The translations under genes and the position numbers were made by a program. A stretch of DNA of 64,000 nucleotides, taken from NCBI RefSeq assembly GCF_000423045.1, contig NZ_AUHF01000008.1, positions 124,001 to 188,000 of the forward strand, in the 5' to 3' direction. This document shows, one piece after another, positions 8,947 through 18,713 of the stretch. Each line of letters starts with the position of its first letter. Position 1 is the stretch's first letter. The stretch is from Christiangramia portivictoriae DSM 23547 (GTDB lineage Bacteria; Bacteroidota; Bacteroidia; Flavobacteriales; Flavobacteriaceae). A model generated the notes under the pieces. That model was not told where the DNA came from, did not search any database, and saw only the letters and a program-made list of their open reading frames with translations.

Positions 8947-11436
8947 TTATTTTTTCTCAAATCTGACGTTATCAATAGCAAAATTGAGCAGAACATCAGC
9001 GCCTTCGAAAGCCATTCCAAATTCAGCATCAATTAGACTAAAATCTGGCACTCCAAGTTCTGAAAGGGGAATGGTTACCGTAGTCCATTCACCTTCGGTA
9101 TCAAAGGCATCACCAGTATCATTCCAGGGCTGCCAATTGTAGAATGCATCTACGCCATCAGCATCATTGAACCTAATACGGAACATACCTTCAGAGATTG
9201 GTTCTAGTGTAAGAATATCAAATTTCAGTACATAATCATCCACATTCGCACCCACTACTGAAGCACCATTAAAAGTTGATGCGTCATTTCTCCAGAAGAG
9301 ATCCTGCCATCCAGTTCCACCTGTCTGGAAATTTGCTCTTCCATAGTTACTACCATCAAGGGAAATAGCTGCATCATTTTCCACACCTACATTACCCCAC
9401 CATGGATCATTGCCATCCCAGTCAAAGAAAACCCAGTCTGCACTTCCTACAGGATCAGGTCCACCGCAGCCCGGAGCATCAAATCTTACATTGTCAATTG
9501 CGAAATTCAGAAGTATGTCAGCGCCTTCGAAGGCCATTCCAAATTCGGCATCAATAAGGCTGAAATCAGTTACCCCTATTTCGGCTAAAGGAATTTCAAT
9601 GGTTTCCCATCCGTCAGTGGTAAATGGTTCTCCTGTATCATTCCAGGGTTGCCAATTATAGAAAATGTCATCACCATCGGCATCATTGAATCTAATCCTA
9701 AACATTCCACCGGTAATTGGCTCGATTACATTGATATCAAATTTCAGTGAATATTGGTCAATATTCGCACCGACGGTACTGGCTCCATTAAAAGTAGATG
9801 CATCATTTCTCCAAAACAGGTCTACCCAGCCAGTTCCACCAGTCTGGAAATTTGCTCTACCATAACTCTCCCCATCTAACGAAAGTGAAGGATCATTTTC
9901 GGCAGTTACATTCCCCCACCATGGGTCTTTTCCATTCCAATCAAAGAAAACAAGACTCGCATCTTTAACAGGGCACTGTCCACCTTCCGCAGATTCTATA
10001 CCAAGTATTGAAACAAGATCTGATGGAATAAGAACACGATTTATTTCATGTAATATACCATTGATTGCCCCAATATTTGCATTTACAATTTGAGCGGGAA
10101 TAGCCTCCTCAAAACTTGGTCTCAAACGGGCATTATCCCCGCTAAGATCTGCTGTAATATTATCTCCGTAAACCGTTGTAATACTGCCACCATCGGTTAA
10201 CTGACTTGACATTAATTGTCCGGCGTATAAATGATAAGTTAGCAATTGTTTTAAAGCTTCAATTTCCTCAGGTGTATCAAAATCATCCAGGCTATCGAAA
10301 TTTGTAATTAGTGAGAATAGGGCATTAAAGGCATCATTATTAGGAACAAAAACAGTAAATTCTTCAGACTCCAGTTGTTCTGTCAATCCAGCTTTTTCAA
10401 TGGCTGCCAGGAACGAAGTAAATCCTCTATCTTCACTTCTTTCTTTTAGATCTAAAGTTGCACCTAAAATGTCTTGAAAAACACTCTCCGGTATAAGAAC
10501 TTTATCTACTCCATGTACTACACCATTAACACCCTGGATATCTGTTATAGTAAAATTAGCCGTATCATAACTTCCGTCCTGTATTACAGCATTATCATCA
10601 ATCAAAAAGCTGGTACCCTGCATTGTAACCTGCTCTGTACCTGAAATCATGGGAGCAAGTGTATTGCTTCCGGTGACAACATGATACATTAAAACTTCCT
10701 GAAGTATTTCGGTGGGAACTTCACTTAGAGAAGTCCATCCAAATGCTCCATTTAGTTGCATCATAAAACTTTCAAAAGCAGCATTCGTTGGAGCAAAAAC
10801 CGTTAAAGGATAGGCTTCATTTTCTTCATCATTAAATGAAAGAGCATCCTCTAAATCAGCCAGTACCAAAGCTTCCGCTAACATAGAAAAGTTAGGATTT
10901 GCCTTAACGTGATCCACCACTGTAGGAGGCGCTAAAACATTATCGATTACATGCAGCACTCCATTAGTAGATCCAATATCAAAAGAACCACTTACTAACC
11001 CGGCAGTTCCATTCAATCTTAAGTCTCCTTCAGTATCTACGTACAAACTTAAATTATTCCCGTTAGGCCCAGTAGCCATCGTTGGAGTATATCCAGTAGT
11101 AAAAGTCGAAGAAAAATCAGCAGTAGTTGTACTGAGAGTATGATTTAAAAGGATATTTTCAAGTTCCTCATCAGAAAATGAAGACATGTCCATATCTCCA
11201 AATGCAGCATTACTAGGTGCAAAAAGAGTATAAGTTGTTGTTGAACTGAATACGGAATCCAGGTTTACCTGTTCTAAAGCCTGAGATAAAGTTGATAATT
11301 CAGCTGTTTGAGATACGATTTCATTAATATTTCGAGGATCGTCTCCGAGTTGCGGGTATAGGTCATCGTCATCATCGCAGGATATGAGGCTTAAAACCGC
11401 CAGCATTAACAAATAATGTAATCGGAATAATTTCAT
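8947..11436 (-). CDS. Surface lipoprotein: three FAS1 (fasciclin) domains plus two tandem jelly-roll domains
   Basis: An 829-residue lipoprotein (lipobox ending Cys20, followed by DDDDD, compatible with Bacteroidota surface export). Three fasciclin-like domains lie at about 36-170, 172-316 and 318-472; each has a TxFAPxNxAF-like motif (TLFAPSNAAF, TVFAPTNAAF, TVFVPNNDAF) and an NGVLHVID-like end. Two near-identical domains of about 165 residues follow (about 495-655 and 668-829), each containing WGNV, FWRNDASTFNGAS and NWQPWNDTG and ending in LLNFAIDNVRF; these resemble carbohydrate-binding beta-sandwiches. It sits fourth behind SusC, SusD and an IPT-type lipoprotein, so I infer a glycan-binding surface protein. 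The FAS1 part may add adhesion or spacing. It has no catalytic motif. Confidence 0.8.
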   Translation of the reverse strand: MKLFRLHYLLMLAVLSLISCDDDDDLYPQLGDDPRNINEIVSQTAELSTLSQALEQVNLDSVFSSTTTYTLFAPSNAAFGDMDMSSFSDEELENILLNHTLSTTTADFSSTFTTGYTPTMATGPNGNNLSLYVDTEGDLRLNGTAGLVSGSFDIGSTNGVLHVIDNVLAPPTVVDHVKANPNFSMLAEALVLADLEDALSFNDEENEAYPLTVFAPTNAAFESFMMQLNGAFGWTSLSEVPTEILQEVLMYHVVTGSNTLAPMISGTEQVTMQGTSFLIDDNAVIQDGSYDTANFTITDIQGVNGVVHGVDKVLIPESVFQDILGATLDLKERSEDRGFTSFLAAIEKAGLTEQLESEEFTVFVPNNDAFNALFSLITNFDSLDDFDTPEEIEALKQLLTYHLYAGQLMSSQLTDGGSITTVYGDNITADLSGDNARLRPSFEEAIPAQIVNANIGAINGILHEINRVLIPSDLVSILGIESAEGGQCPVKDASLVFFDWNGKDPWWGNVTAENDPSLSLDGESYGRANFQTGGTGWVDLFWRNDASTFNGASTVGANIDQYSLKFDINVIEPITGGMFRIRFNDADGDDIFYNWQPWNDTGEPFTTDGWETIEIPLAEIGVTDFSLIDAEFGMAFEGADILLNFAIDNVRFDAPGCGGPDPVGSADWVFFDWDGNDPWWGNVGVENDAAISLDGSNYGRANFQTGGTGWQDLFWRNDASTFNGASVVGANVDDYVLKFDILTLEPISEGMFRIRFNDADGVDAFYNWQPWNDTGDAFDTEGEWTTVTIPLSELGVPDFSLIDAEFGMAFEGADVLLNFAIDNVRFEKK
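8957..9970. repeat. Tandem direct repeat of about 520 bp encoding duplicated C-terminal domains
   Basis: The segments at about 8957-9440 and 9480-9965 are highly similar over their whole length, with an offset of about 522 bases. For example CAGCGCCTTCGAA recurs at about 8996 and 9519, and GTTCCACCTGTCTGGAAATT at 9317 matches a near-identical segment at 9838. They encode the two copies of the jelly-roll-like domain, indicating a fairly recent in-frame duplication. Confidence 0.8.
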
Positions 11437-11482
11437 CTGTTATTTTTTTACAATCGATTTCTTGGATTTAAACCTGATTCCC

Positions 11483-11501
11483 GGAGCCTATCTTAGGCTC
11501 C
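11483..11501 (-). other. Intergenic stem-loop in the SusCD operon
   Basis: GGAGCCTA, TCT and TAGGCTCC form a perfect 8-bp stem with a 3-nt loop between the IPT lipoprotein and FAS1 genes. There is no T-run, so it may stabilise or attenuate the transcript rather than terminate it. Confidence 0.4.
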
Positions 11502-11546
11502 AGAATACATGGTTTTTAACTTAATAATGTTCATTTATATTTATTA

Positions 11547-12629
11547 CTACAGGAATCCAAAGTCATCCACATAGAATACATATTGTGCTTTTCCAGTATT
11601 AGAAGACTCCTGGAAATCCAAACGGAAAATTGTTGCCGGTTCTCCTCCATTAGGATAAAAGTTTGATAATGGAATGACAACCTTTTTCCATTCACCTGGG
11701 ATTAGTTCAATTTGCTGGTGACTAGCATTTCCATCAAAATCATTTATTGCGAGGATAACCGAGTCACCCGGGTCACCTGTACCATATAATGAAACCGTTA
11801 TAGCATCATATTCATCGAAAGGAATATCTGGCGCAAGAAAAGAGAGTCCAGACCAACCTTCACGAATACTTTGAATAGAATATTGACCTAAAGCAGGATC
11901 TGTTGTCTGTAGATCAAATGTTCCTCCCCACTGACTCATTTCCCATTCTGGATTGAGTTCATCGATAAAAATTGAATAATTGAATCCATAAGAATCTGAT
12001 TGCGCTACAGCACCTCTTGCAGTTTCCAAATAAATAAAAGCCTGCTCCACTCCAGAAGGCACTTCGACGGTCACCTCAGTCTCTGAAACTGATATTATTT
12101 CTGCTTCTCTTTCTACAAGGTTTCCAGCTTCTTCAGTTCCTGAGACGAAAGTTACCGAACTTGTCTCTGAAAAATCTCCACCAAGTAAAGTCACAGTTTT
12201 AACACCTTCTATTGTAGCTTCTGTAAAATCATCGATAGTTAAAAGTGAAAAGTCATAACTAGTAGACCCTGAAAGGTTTTCCAGCACTAATTCATTAGAC
12301 TGTCCCACATAAGGAGCACTCTCAGGCACAGTGGCAAAGGTAAGGTTATCTGTAGTAAGAGCTAGGTTTACACTTGCCTGAACACCATTGAAATAAATGG
12401 CTTTTAAAGTAGAAAAATTTTCACCTCGAATTATATATGTATTTTCCAAAACACCCTGTGTTACCACAACATCTTCTCTTGCTTCACTAACACTCGTAAT
12501 TACCGGCGGACCATCACCACCCTCAGGACTAATTACATCAAATTCACTGTCACATGAAACCAATATTAATGCAAACAAGAATATATATATTGGTTTGGTC
12601 ATCATGTTTTTTATTGAGTTATTTTTCAT
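11547..12629 (-). CDS. Surface glycan-binding lipoprotein with IPT/TIG-like domains
   Basis: A 360-residue protein with a lipobox (LILVSC, Cys26). The N-terminal half looks like two IPT/TIG-type Ig folds (PPVITSVSEAREDV... and VKTVTLLGGDFSETSSV...). The C-terminal half (about 205-360) is a beta-sandwich ending FYVDDFGFL, reminiscent of SusE/F-like or CBM-like surface glycan-binding proteins. It directly follows SusD and precedes the FAS1 protein. The likely role is capture of mannan chains at the cell surface beside the SusCD importer. The start could also be the Met-Met pair at residues 9-10. The ligand is inferred from context. Confidence 0.75.
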   Translation of the reverse strand: MKNNSIKNMMTKPIYIFLFALILVSCDSEFDVISPEGGDGPPVITSVSEAREDVVVTQGVLENTYIIRGENFSTLKAIYFNGVQASVNLALTTDNLTFATVPESAPYVGQSNELVLENLSGSTSYDFSLLTIDDFTEATIEGVKTVTLLGGDFSETSSVTFVSGTEEAGNLVEREAEIISVSETEVTVEVPSGVEQAFIYLETARGAVAQSDSYGFNYSIFIDELNPEWEMSQWGGTFDLQTTDPALGQYSIQSIREGWSGLSFLAPDIPFDEYDAITVSLYGTGDPGDSVILAINDFDGNASHQQIELIPGEWKKVVIPLSNFYPNGGEPATIFRLDFQESSNTGKAQYVFYVDDFGFL

Positions 12630-12646
12630 AATATTTTTTTAAGAAA

Positions 12647-14227
12647 TTATTCAACATCACTAAAATTATATGGCACAGGTGGCTCTAAAAGCGCAGGGTT
12701 ATTCTGAGTTTCGTTACTTGGATAAGGAAACAGTAAATCATCCATAGTTGGGGTATACATCTCAGAATTAACAGTTGGAGGAGTTGTTTCGTTGTTAAAC
12801 GTCCCGCGTTCGGTATTTGCAAGAAAATTAAGTGCGAAATCAGGGCCTTGACGTACTACATCATACCAGAATTCGAATTCAAAAGCTAACTCGATCCTTC
12901 TCTCTTGAAAAACATCTTCTAAAGTAGGATTTGCAATAGGATCTAATCCCGCTCTTTCCCTTACTTTATTTAAAGATTTCACACCTTCGTCATATGGTCC
13001 TCCACCACGTAATGCTGCTTCAGCGTGTATTAAAAGAAGTTCCCCATATCGTAATATATACGTGTTATTAGGATAGCTCTGTTGTCCTCCCCCTCCATTA
13101 GTAGCAGCATTTCCCACTACATATTTTTTTATCCCTACATTGGTACCTTGATGATTTACATTTTCAGAAACGGTATAACCTCCATTTAAGTCTGGATAAT
13201 AGGATCCGGGATCCATAATCGTAGCATAATAACGCAAATCCTGTTCTTTATCCTCATAGGCGGCCTGGAGATCCAAGGATGGACCTATTGCAGAGTATCC
13301 ATCTGAAAAGCCAGTTATACCAGCTTGAGCAAATAATGACTGGAGTCCATTTCCTTCAGAATACTGCCCAGAAGTAGACCATTGCAAAGCAAAAATAGAT
13401 TCAGGATTATTGTCATTAGCAGTTAGAAATAGATCGTAATAACTTCCCGATGGATCCCCATCTGCTCCTGTGCCACCATAAAGTTTAAATTCACCAGAGT
13501 TTATGACCTCATTAGAAAGCTCATATGCCCTTGTCCAATTTTCCTCATACAAATAAATTTTAGCTAACATTGCTTTTGCAGATCCACTGGAAACTCTGGC
13601 ATTTAATTCGTAATTGGAACCTCTGGTTTTCTCGTAGAGATTCTCTATCGCAAACATTAGATCCCTTTTAATGAATTCATAAACATCCTCTACAGGATTT
13701 CTGGGAACTACTGGCTCTAAAACATAATCTGTATTATCAGCAATAATAGGTACCGATCCAAATATTCTAACTAAATAAAAATAAGCCGTGGCTCTAATAA
13801 ATCTTGCTTCTCCTAAAGAATTATTTACTACTTCTTCAGGTACATCTGGATCTACAGAATTTGGCAAGGTATTGATCAAAGAGTTCGATTGCGCTATAAC
13901 AGCATACAAGGATTCCCAAGACTGGGTTAAAGTCCCATGTTCACCAGTAATTGCAAAATTATCAAAATCTGCATTTCTTGGATCCCAAGTTCTACCATTT
14001 CCAGAGCTTAATTCTCCAATAGCCCAGGCAACATTAGAAATAAAGTTGTACCATGGTCTTGAATAAAGGTGATTGGCGGCAGCTTCTACCTGATCTGTTG
14101 TTTTATAAAAGGTTGCTGCACTATATGAATCCTCTGGAGGTCTCTCAAGAAAGTCTTTGCTACATGAAGGAAAGCATAAAAGAGCAGCGATAACTATTAT
14201 AGTCTTTGTTTTTAGAAATTTCTTCAT
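12647..14227 (-). CDS. susD: SusD-like outer-membrane glycan-binding lipoprotein (mannan locus)
   Basis: A 526-residue protein with a lipobox (CFPSC, Cys22) and the SusD start SKDFLERPPEDSYS. It has typical helical TPR-like sections (EARFIRATAYFYLVRIFG) and the C-terminal RagB/SusD signature (RYGELLLIHAEAAL, KVRERAGL, ERRIELAFEFEFWYDVVRQG). SusD forms the lid of the SusC barrel and hands over oligosaccharides for TonB-driven import. It lies 10 bases downstream of SusC, in the same operon. The expected ligand is mannan or glucomannan oligosaccharide, judged from neighbouring enzymes. Confidence 0.93.
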   Translation of the reverse strand: MKKFLKTKTIIVIAALLCFPSCSKDFLERPPEDSYSAATFYKTTDQVEAAANHLYSRPWYNFISNVAWAIGELSSGNGRTWDPRNADFDNFAITGEHGTLTQSWESLYAVIAQSNSLINTLPNSVDPDVPEEVVNNSLGEARFIRATAYFYLVRIFGSVPIIADNTDYVLEPVVPRNPVEDVYEFIKRDLMFAIENLYEKTRGSNYELNARVSSGSAKAMLAKIYLYEENWTRAYELSNEVINSGEFKLYGGTGADGDPSGSYYDLFLTANDNNPESIFALQWSTSGQYSEGNGLQSLFAQAGITGFSDGYSAIGPSLDLQAAYEDKEQDLRYYATIMDPGSYYPDLNGGYTVSENVNHQGTNVGIKKYVVGNAATNGGGGQQSYPNNTYILRYGELLLIHAEAALRGGGPYDEGVKSLNKVRERAGLDPIANPTLEDVFQERRIELAFEFEFWYDVVRQGPDFALNFLANTERGTFNNETTPPTVNSEMYTPTMDDLLFPYPSNETQNNPALLEPPVPYNFSDVE

Positions 14228-14237
14228 CGTCTTTTAA

Positions 14238-17200
14238 TTATAATTCTACGTTCAATCCTATTGAAAAAGTTCTTGGAGATGGGTATCGCCCGTTATCGAC
14301 CCCAAGCAAAAGCGCGTTCTGATTATATGCTCCTACCTCGGGATCGTAACCCGAATAATTTGTAAACGTGTATAAATTTTGAATACTACCGTATACCTTT
14401 AATTTACTCAATCCTATTTGATCAGCAGTACCTGAAGACAAATTATAACCTAGAGTCAAATTTTGAATTCTTAAATAGGAGCCGTCTTCGATATAACGGT
14501 CTGAAATATTAATATTGGGAGTATCATTTCTTGCTAACCTCGGAGCACTTGCATTCGGATTATCAATGGACCAATAATCTAAAACTGATGGTGATTGGTT
14601 GACATAATAACTATTTGCCGCAGTTAGAGTTCTTTTTACAGCGTTAAAAATATCATTCCCATATGATCCTTGTAGAAACATGGATAGATCAAAATTCTTG
14701 TAGGAGAAATTATTCTGAAAACCAAAAGTGAAATCCGGATGAGGATTACCTATTACTGTGCGGTCATCATTATTAATCACCCCATCACCATTGATATCCC
14801 TGAACTTAATATCCCCAAGCCAGGTAGTTGAAAATAAAGCATCTTCAAAAGGTCTTCCAAATTGTACAGGAGCACCTTGAATATCATCTGTAGTCCTGAA
14901 TAGACCTTCAACCTGATAGCCATAAAACATCCCTACGGGCTCTCCAACTTTTGTGAGCGTAAGGTTTTGATTTGAATCGTTTAAACTAAGATTCCCATTA
15001 ATCGTGAGGTCCCCAAGCAACTCAGTTACTTCATTCTGATAATGAGAGAATGTTAAGGTGGATTGCCAGTTGAAATCACTTTCACCTAAAGTTGAATAAT
15101 TAATAGTTAAATCTACTCCTTTATTTACCATTTCACCAAGGTTTACCCAGGGAGCCGTTATAGCTCCAGGTGAATTACCCCCTGTTATAAAATCGGTCAC
15201 AGCTAATTGATAAAGAAAATCTTTTGAAACTTTGTTATATACTTCTATAGTTGTATTCAATCTTGAATCAAATAATCCAAAGCTCAAACCTAAGTTAGTC
15301 TGAGTAGATGACTCCCAGGTAAGATCAGGATTTTCAAAATTAGCAAACTCAAATCCTGTTCCCAGTCCAGTTGAAATGGTATTCAGCCTTACACCATATG
15401 CAAAGTTTGGAATTGCCTGGTTACCAACTTCTCCATAACCTCCATATAATTTAATATTTTGTATACTTTCAAAATCCTCCATGAATGCTTCATTGGATAA
15501 CCTCCAAGAGGCAGAAACAGATGGGAAGTACCCCCATTTGTTACCTGCAGCAAATTTAGATGACCCATCTGCTCTTAACGATGCAGTAACATTATACCGG
15601 CTATCAAAGGAATAAATCAACCTGCCAAAATATGACTCCAAAGCTGAACTTCCAATATATTGATCATTGAAATCATTAGCATCACCTGTTCCTAAAATTG
15701 GAACATCATTACTTACAAAATCTCCATCCTGAGCTATAACTCCCTGCCATTTAGATTCCTGAACTTCCTGTCCCAGTAACATTGTAACATCATGTTTTTC
15801 ATTAAAAGTGTTATCATAAGTCAATAGGTTTTTAATAATCCAAAAATCATTATTCTCCCTTCTCACATTTAAAGTGCTCTCCCCCCTTTCTAAAACACCA
15901 TAGGTAAATGTTGGCTGGAAACGATCGCTCAAATTATTACCAAAATCACCTCCGAATTCAGTTCTGAAACTTAAATTATCATTAATCCTGAATTGAGTGA
16001 ATAAATTTCCAAAAACCCTATTTCTAGTCAATCTATTCTCAATACTTAATGCTTCAGCAATTGGATTTCGAATTCCAAAAGCAATCTCATCGGCTGTTTG
16101 AGGTCCAGCAAAAGTACCATCTGCATTGTAAACAGCGGTAGCCGGATTGTTTAATAAGGATAAGGAAATGATTCCATTAGTAGAACTATTTAAGGTGATA
16201 TCATCATTTGTCCTACTAGCTGTCAAGGCTATCCCAGTGCTTATCCAATCATTTAATGTAGCATTCACATTAGCCCGAACAGTTACACGATCAAAACCAG
16301 AACCAATTACGGTTCCTTCTTGGTCTGTATAGGAAGACGAAATAAAATAGTTTATTTTTTCAGAGGCTCCAGAGAAGGAAAGCTCATGATTGAATTGAAA
16401 AGCATCATCAAATATTTCTGCTTGCCAATCTGTTCCTGGGCCAAGCAAATCTGGATTCAAAAATTCAATCTGAGGATCTAATCCATATATTTCTCCAATG
16501 GTATTTTGCAGTCTTGCATATCCCGGTAAATCCAAAACATCAATTTTATTCGTTGGCCTTTGAAGAGCGACATAAGTATTATAACTTAATCTACCCGCAC
16601 CTTTTTTTCCTTTTTTTGTTGTTATAATAACAACCCCATTAGAACCGCGAGAACCATAAATAGCCGTAGCCGAGGCATCTTTCAAAATATCAACAGATTC
16701 GATATCACTAGGGTTTAAAGCAGCTAATGGACTTACATCTGTAGATCCAGTTCCATCTCCAATTCCACCGTCTGCGGTTGACCGTCCACTTGTTGCGATA
16801 TTTCTAGAATCCCCAGAAACTGGCACACCATCAATAATATAAAGAGGCTCACTCGAACCGGTAATTGTATTAACTCCTCGAATCTTCACCGACACGGCTG
16901 ATCCTGGCTGCCCAGAATTCTTTGTAACCATCACTCCTGCAGCCCTACCCTGCATTAGTTGATCAACACTTACTTGAGGGATATTTTCAAATTCCTCACT
17001 ACTAATACTGGATACAGAACCGCTTATTTCTTCTTTTCGCTGAGCACCATACCCAATAACTATTACTTCATCTAAACTTTCAGAATCCGTATCCAATGTA
17101 ACACTCAGTTTTTCACCTCCTGAAACACTCACTTCCTTAGTCAAAAATCCAACAAAGCTAAAAACAATGACTGCATTATCACCTACACTAATTTCAAAAT

Positions 17201-17411
17201 TACCATCAAAATCGGTAGTGGTTCCATTCGAGGTGTTTTTCTCAATTACATTTACCCCTAATAAAGGTATACCTTCCGTATCTGTCACTTTACCGGTCAC
17301 AACGTTCTGCGCGAGACCAATTTGAGTGAAGGCACAAAAGAAGATGGCAAAAAATAATATTTTGCTACTAAGGCTACAACTGCCTTTACATTGAAGTATC
17401 TTTCTTCGCAT
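14238..17411 (-). CDS. susC: SusC-like TonB-dependent outer-membrane transporter (mannan locus)
   Basis: A 1057-residue protein. The signal peptide ends near residue 34 (FTQIGLAQ). A carboxypeptidase-regulatory-like domain follows (about 36-110, VTGKVTDTEGIPLLGVNV), then the conserved SusC TonB-box region DEVIVIGYG, the plug (IRGVNTITGSSEPLYIIDG, KDASATAIYGSRGSNGV) and a 22-stranded barrel ending in SIGLNVEL. There is no N-terminal STN domain, so signalling through FecR is not expected; the adjacent AraC-type protein is the likelier regulator. It imports oligosaccharides made by the surface GH26/GH5 enzymes. The 259-base gap upstream must carry the operon promoter; a weak TAATTTTG -7-like element is at 17522-17515, without a clear partner. 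Confidence 0.93.
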   Translation of the reverse strand: MRRKILQCKGSCSLSSKILFFAIFFCAFTQIGLAQNVVTGKVTDTEGIPLLGVNVIEKNTSNGTTTDFDGNFEISVGDNAVIVFSFVGFLTKEVSVSGGEKLSVTLDTDSESLDEVIVIGYGAQRKEEISGSVSSISSEEFENIPQVSVDQLMQGRAAGVMVTKNSGQPGSAVSVKIRGVNTITGSSEPLYIIDGVPVSGDSRNIATSGRSTADGGIGDGTGSTDVSPLAALNPSDIESVDILKDASATAIYGSRGSNGVVIITTKKGKKGAGRLSYNTYVALQRPTNKIDVLDLPGYARLQNTIGEIYGLDPQIEFLNPDLLGPGTDWQAEIFDDAFQFNHELSFSGASEKINYFISSSYTDQEGTVIGSGFDRVTVRANVNATLNDWISTGIALTASRTNDDITLNSSTNGIISLSLLNNPATAVYNADGTFAGPQTADEIAFGIRNPIAEALSIENRLTRNRVFGNLFTQFRINDNLSFRTEFGGDFGNNLSDRFQPTFTYGVLERGESTLNVRRENNDFWIIKNLLTYDNTFNEKHDVTMLLGQEVQESKWQGVIAQDGDFVSNDVPILGTGDANDFNDQYIGSSALESYFGRLIYSFDSRYNVTASLRADGSSKFAAGNKWGYFPSVSASWRLSNEAFMEDFESIQNIKLYGGYGEVGNQAIPNFAYGVRLNTISTGLGTGFEFANFENPDLTWESSTQTNLGLSFGLFDSRLNTTIEVYNKVSKDFLYQLAVTDFITGGNSPGAITAPWVNLGEMVNKGVDLTINYSTLGESDFNWQSTLTFSHYQNEVTELLGDLTINGNLSLNDSNQNLTLTKVGEPVGMFYGYQVEGLFRTTDDIQGAPVQFGRPFEDALFSTTWLGDIKFRDINGDGVINNDDRTVIGNPHPDFTFGFQNNFSYKNFDLSMFLQGSYGNDIFNAVKRTLTAANSYYVNQSPSVLDYWSIDNPNASAPRLARNDTPNINISDRYIEDGSYLRIQNLTLGYNLSSGTADQIGLSKLKVYGSIQNLYTFTNYSGYDPEVGAYNQNALLLGVDNGRYPSPRTFSIGLNVEL

Positions 17412-17670
17412 AAGAATTAAATTGGTTGATTTATATAAAAAATTACGGTATCAATAATATGAAAACAAAACAATTGTTATATCAACAAAAAAATACCCAT
17501 ATTTTTCCCATACTCAAAATTAGAAGGAAAGTTAAGGTCTTGTTAATATTATTTTATCAAATATTAATGATATTTTTTCCTACCTAGACACTGTAATATG
17601 CCAATGTTGATTTTATACGAAATTGGTAAGTTCAAAATATATTCAGCAGAAAAGTACTAGTGAAATATTG

Positions 17671-18699
17671 CTATTCAATAATTTTGGATCTGACATATTT
17701 TCCCGACTTACTAAGATTAGATAAGTCCTTTAATTCGTTATACTTAGTACCAGGTTTAAGTGCTGCAGATGCTTCTTTTTTATCAGCTATAGACCAATTA
17801 CACCATGATAACTTATTTTCATCCATGAAGTCAAACCATTTTTGAGTTTCCTCATAAAAAACCTTTCCATTACCATCGGCATTTGTAGTTCCAAATTCAG
17901 TAACAAAAATTGGTAGATTTTCCTTCATTGCATTAGCAGCTGCCTCTCTAAGTTCTTCGTGATGAGTACCTGCATAGAAATGTAATGTGTAACCAATATT
18001 AGTCTCATTAATAGGGTCTTCTGCCGCGGAAACAACATCCTGTGACCATCTAGGTGTGCCGCATATTATAATATTATCGGGATCGTTCTTTCTAATTGCT
18101 GAGATGATTTCTTGATGATATGGTTTTAGAACTTTACTCCAGGAAACTTCTAACGGTTCATTATAAGGCTCATATATTAAATTAGGGTATTGACAATATT
18201 TATCACTTAATTCAGAGAAAAATTTCTTTGCTTCTAAAAGATGATCTTCAGCATGGTGATCATGCCAGTCTACGATAACATAAATTCCAAGGTCTATTGC
18301 TGCATCTATCACATCATAAATTTTTCGCTTCTCTTTTTCAGGATTTTCCAGGAAACCTTCATGTTCAATTGCCATAGCTGCTCTTATAACACTAATCCCC
18401 CAATTATCTTTCAATTGTTTTAAGGTGGTTTTATTATAATACTGCGGTTGCCATTGGCTCCAGAACAAAGACATCCCTTTTAATTGAACAGCTTCTCCAT
18501 GCTCACTAACCAATTTAATACCATCGAAGCTTAACTGACCATATTTGGCTACGGGAGTCAAATTTTCTGCATTTAATGCTTTAACGGCAGATCCTTCGTG
18601 GTTTTTCTCTCTGGATGACGAATCCATATTCATAGAAGAACAACCGCAAATAATTAATAACGGAAGTAAGAAAATAGTTAATCCAGATATGCTTTTCAT
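17671..18699 (-). CDS. GH5 endo-beta-1,4-glucanase-type lipoprotein
   Basis: A 342-residue protein with a lipoprotein signal (LLPLLIICGC; Cys18 or Cys20), so it is anchored and probably cell-exposed. A Ser/Glu-rich linker precedes the GH5 barrel (from about residue 55, GQLSFDGIKL). VIVDWHDH, LIYEPYNEPL (acid/base Glu181) and PIFVTEFGTT (nucleophile Glu268) are the GH5 signatures, and the pattern is closest to GH5 subfamily 2 endoglucanases. It lies 14 bases downstream of the AraC-type regulator and 259 bases upstream of SusC. In this locus it would cut Glc-Glc or Glc-Man bonds in glucomannan. Mannanase activity cannot be excluded. Confidence 0.85.
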   Translation of the reverse strand: MKSISGLTIFLLPLLIICGCSSMNMDSSSREKNHEGSAVKALNAENLTPVAKYGQLSFDGIKLVSEHGEAVQLKGMSLFWSQWQPQYYNKTTLKQLKDNWGISVIRAAMAIEHEGFLENPEKEKRKIYDVIDAAIDLGIYVIVDWHDHHAEDHLLEAKKFFSELSDKYCQYPNLIYEPYNEPLEVSWSKVLKPYHQEIISAIRKNDPDNIIICGTPRWSQDVVSAAEDPINETNIGYTLHFYAGTHHEELREAAANAMKENLPIFVTEFGTTNADGNGKVFYEETQKWFDFMDENKLSWCNWSIADKKEASAALKPGTKYNELKDLSNLSKSGKYVRSKIIE

Positions 18700-18713
18700 G
18701 ATGCCTTTAATAT

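Noticed and set aside
8957-9970. A CRISPR or satellite-type repeat
   Set aside because: There are only two long copies, both in frame within one coding sequence. This is a domain duplication.
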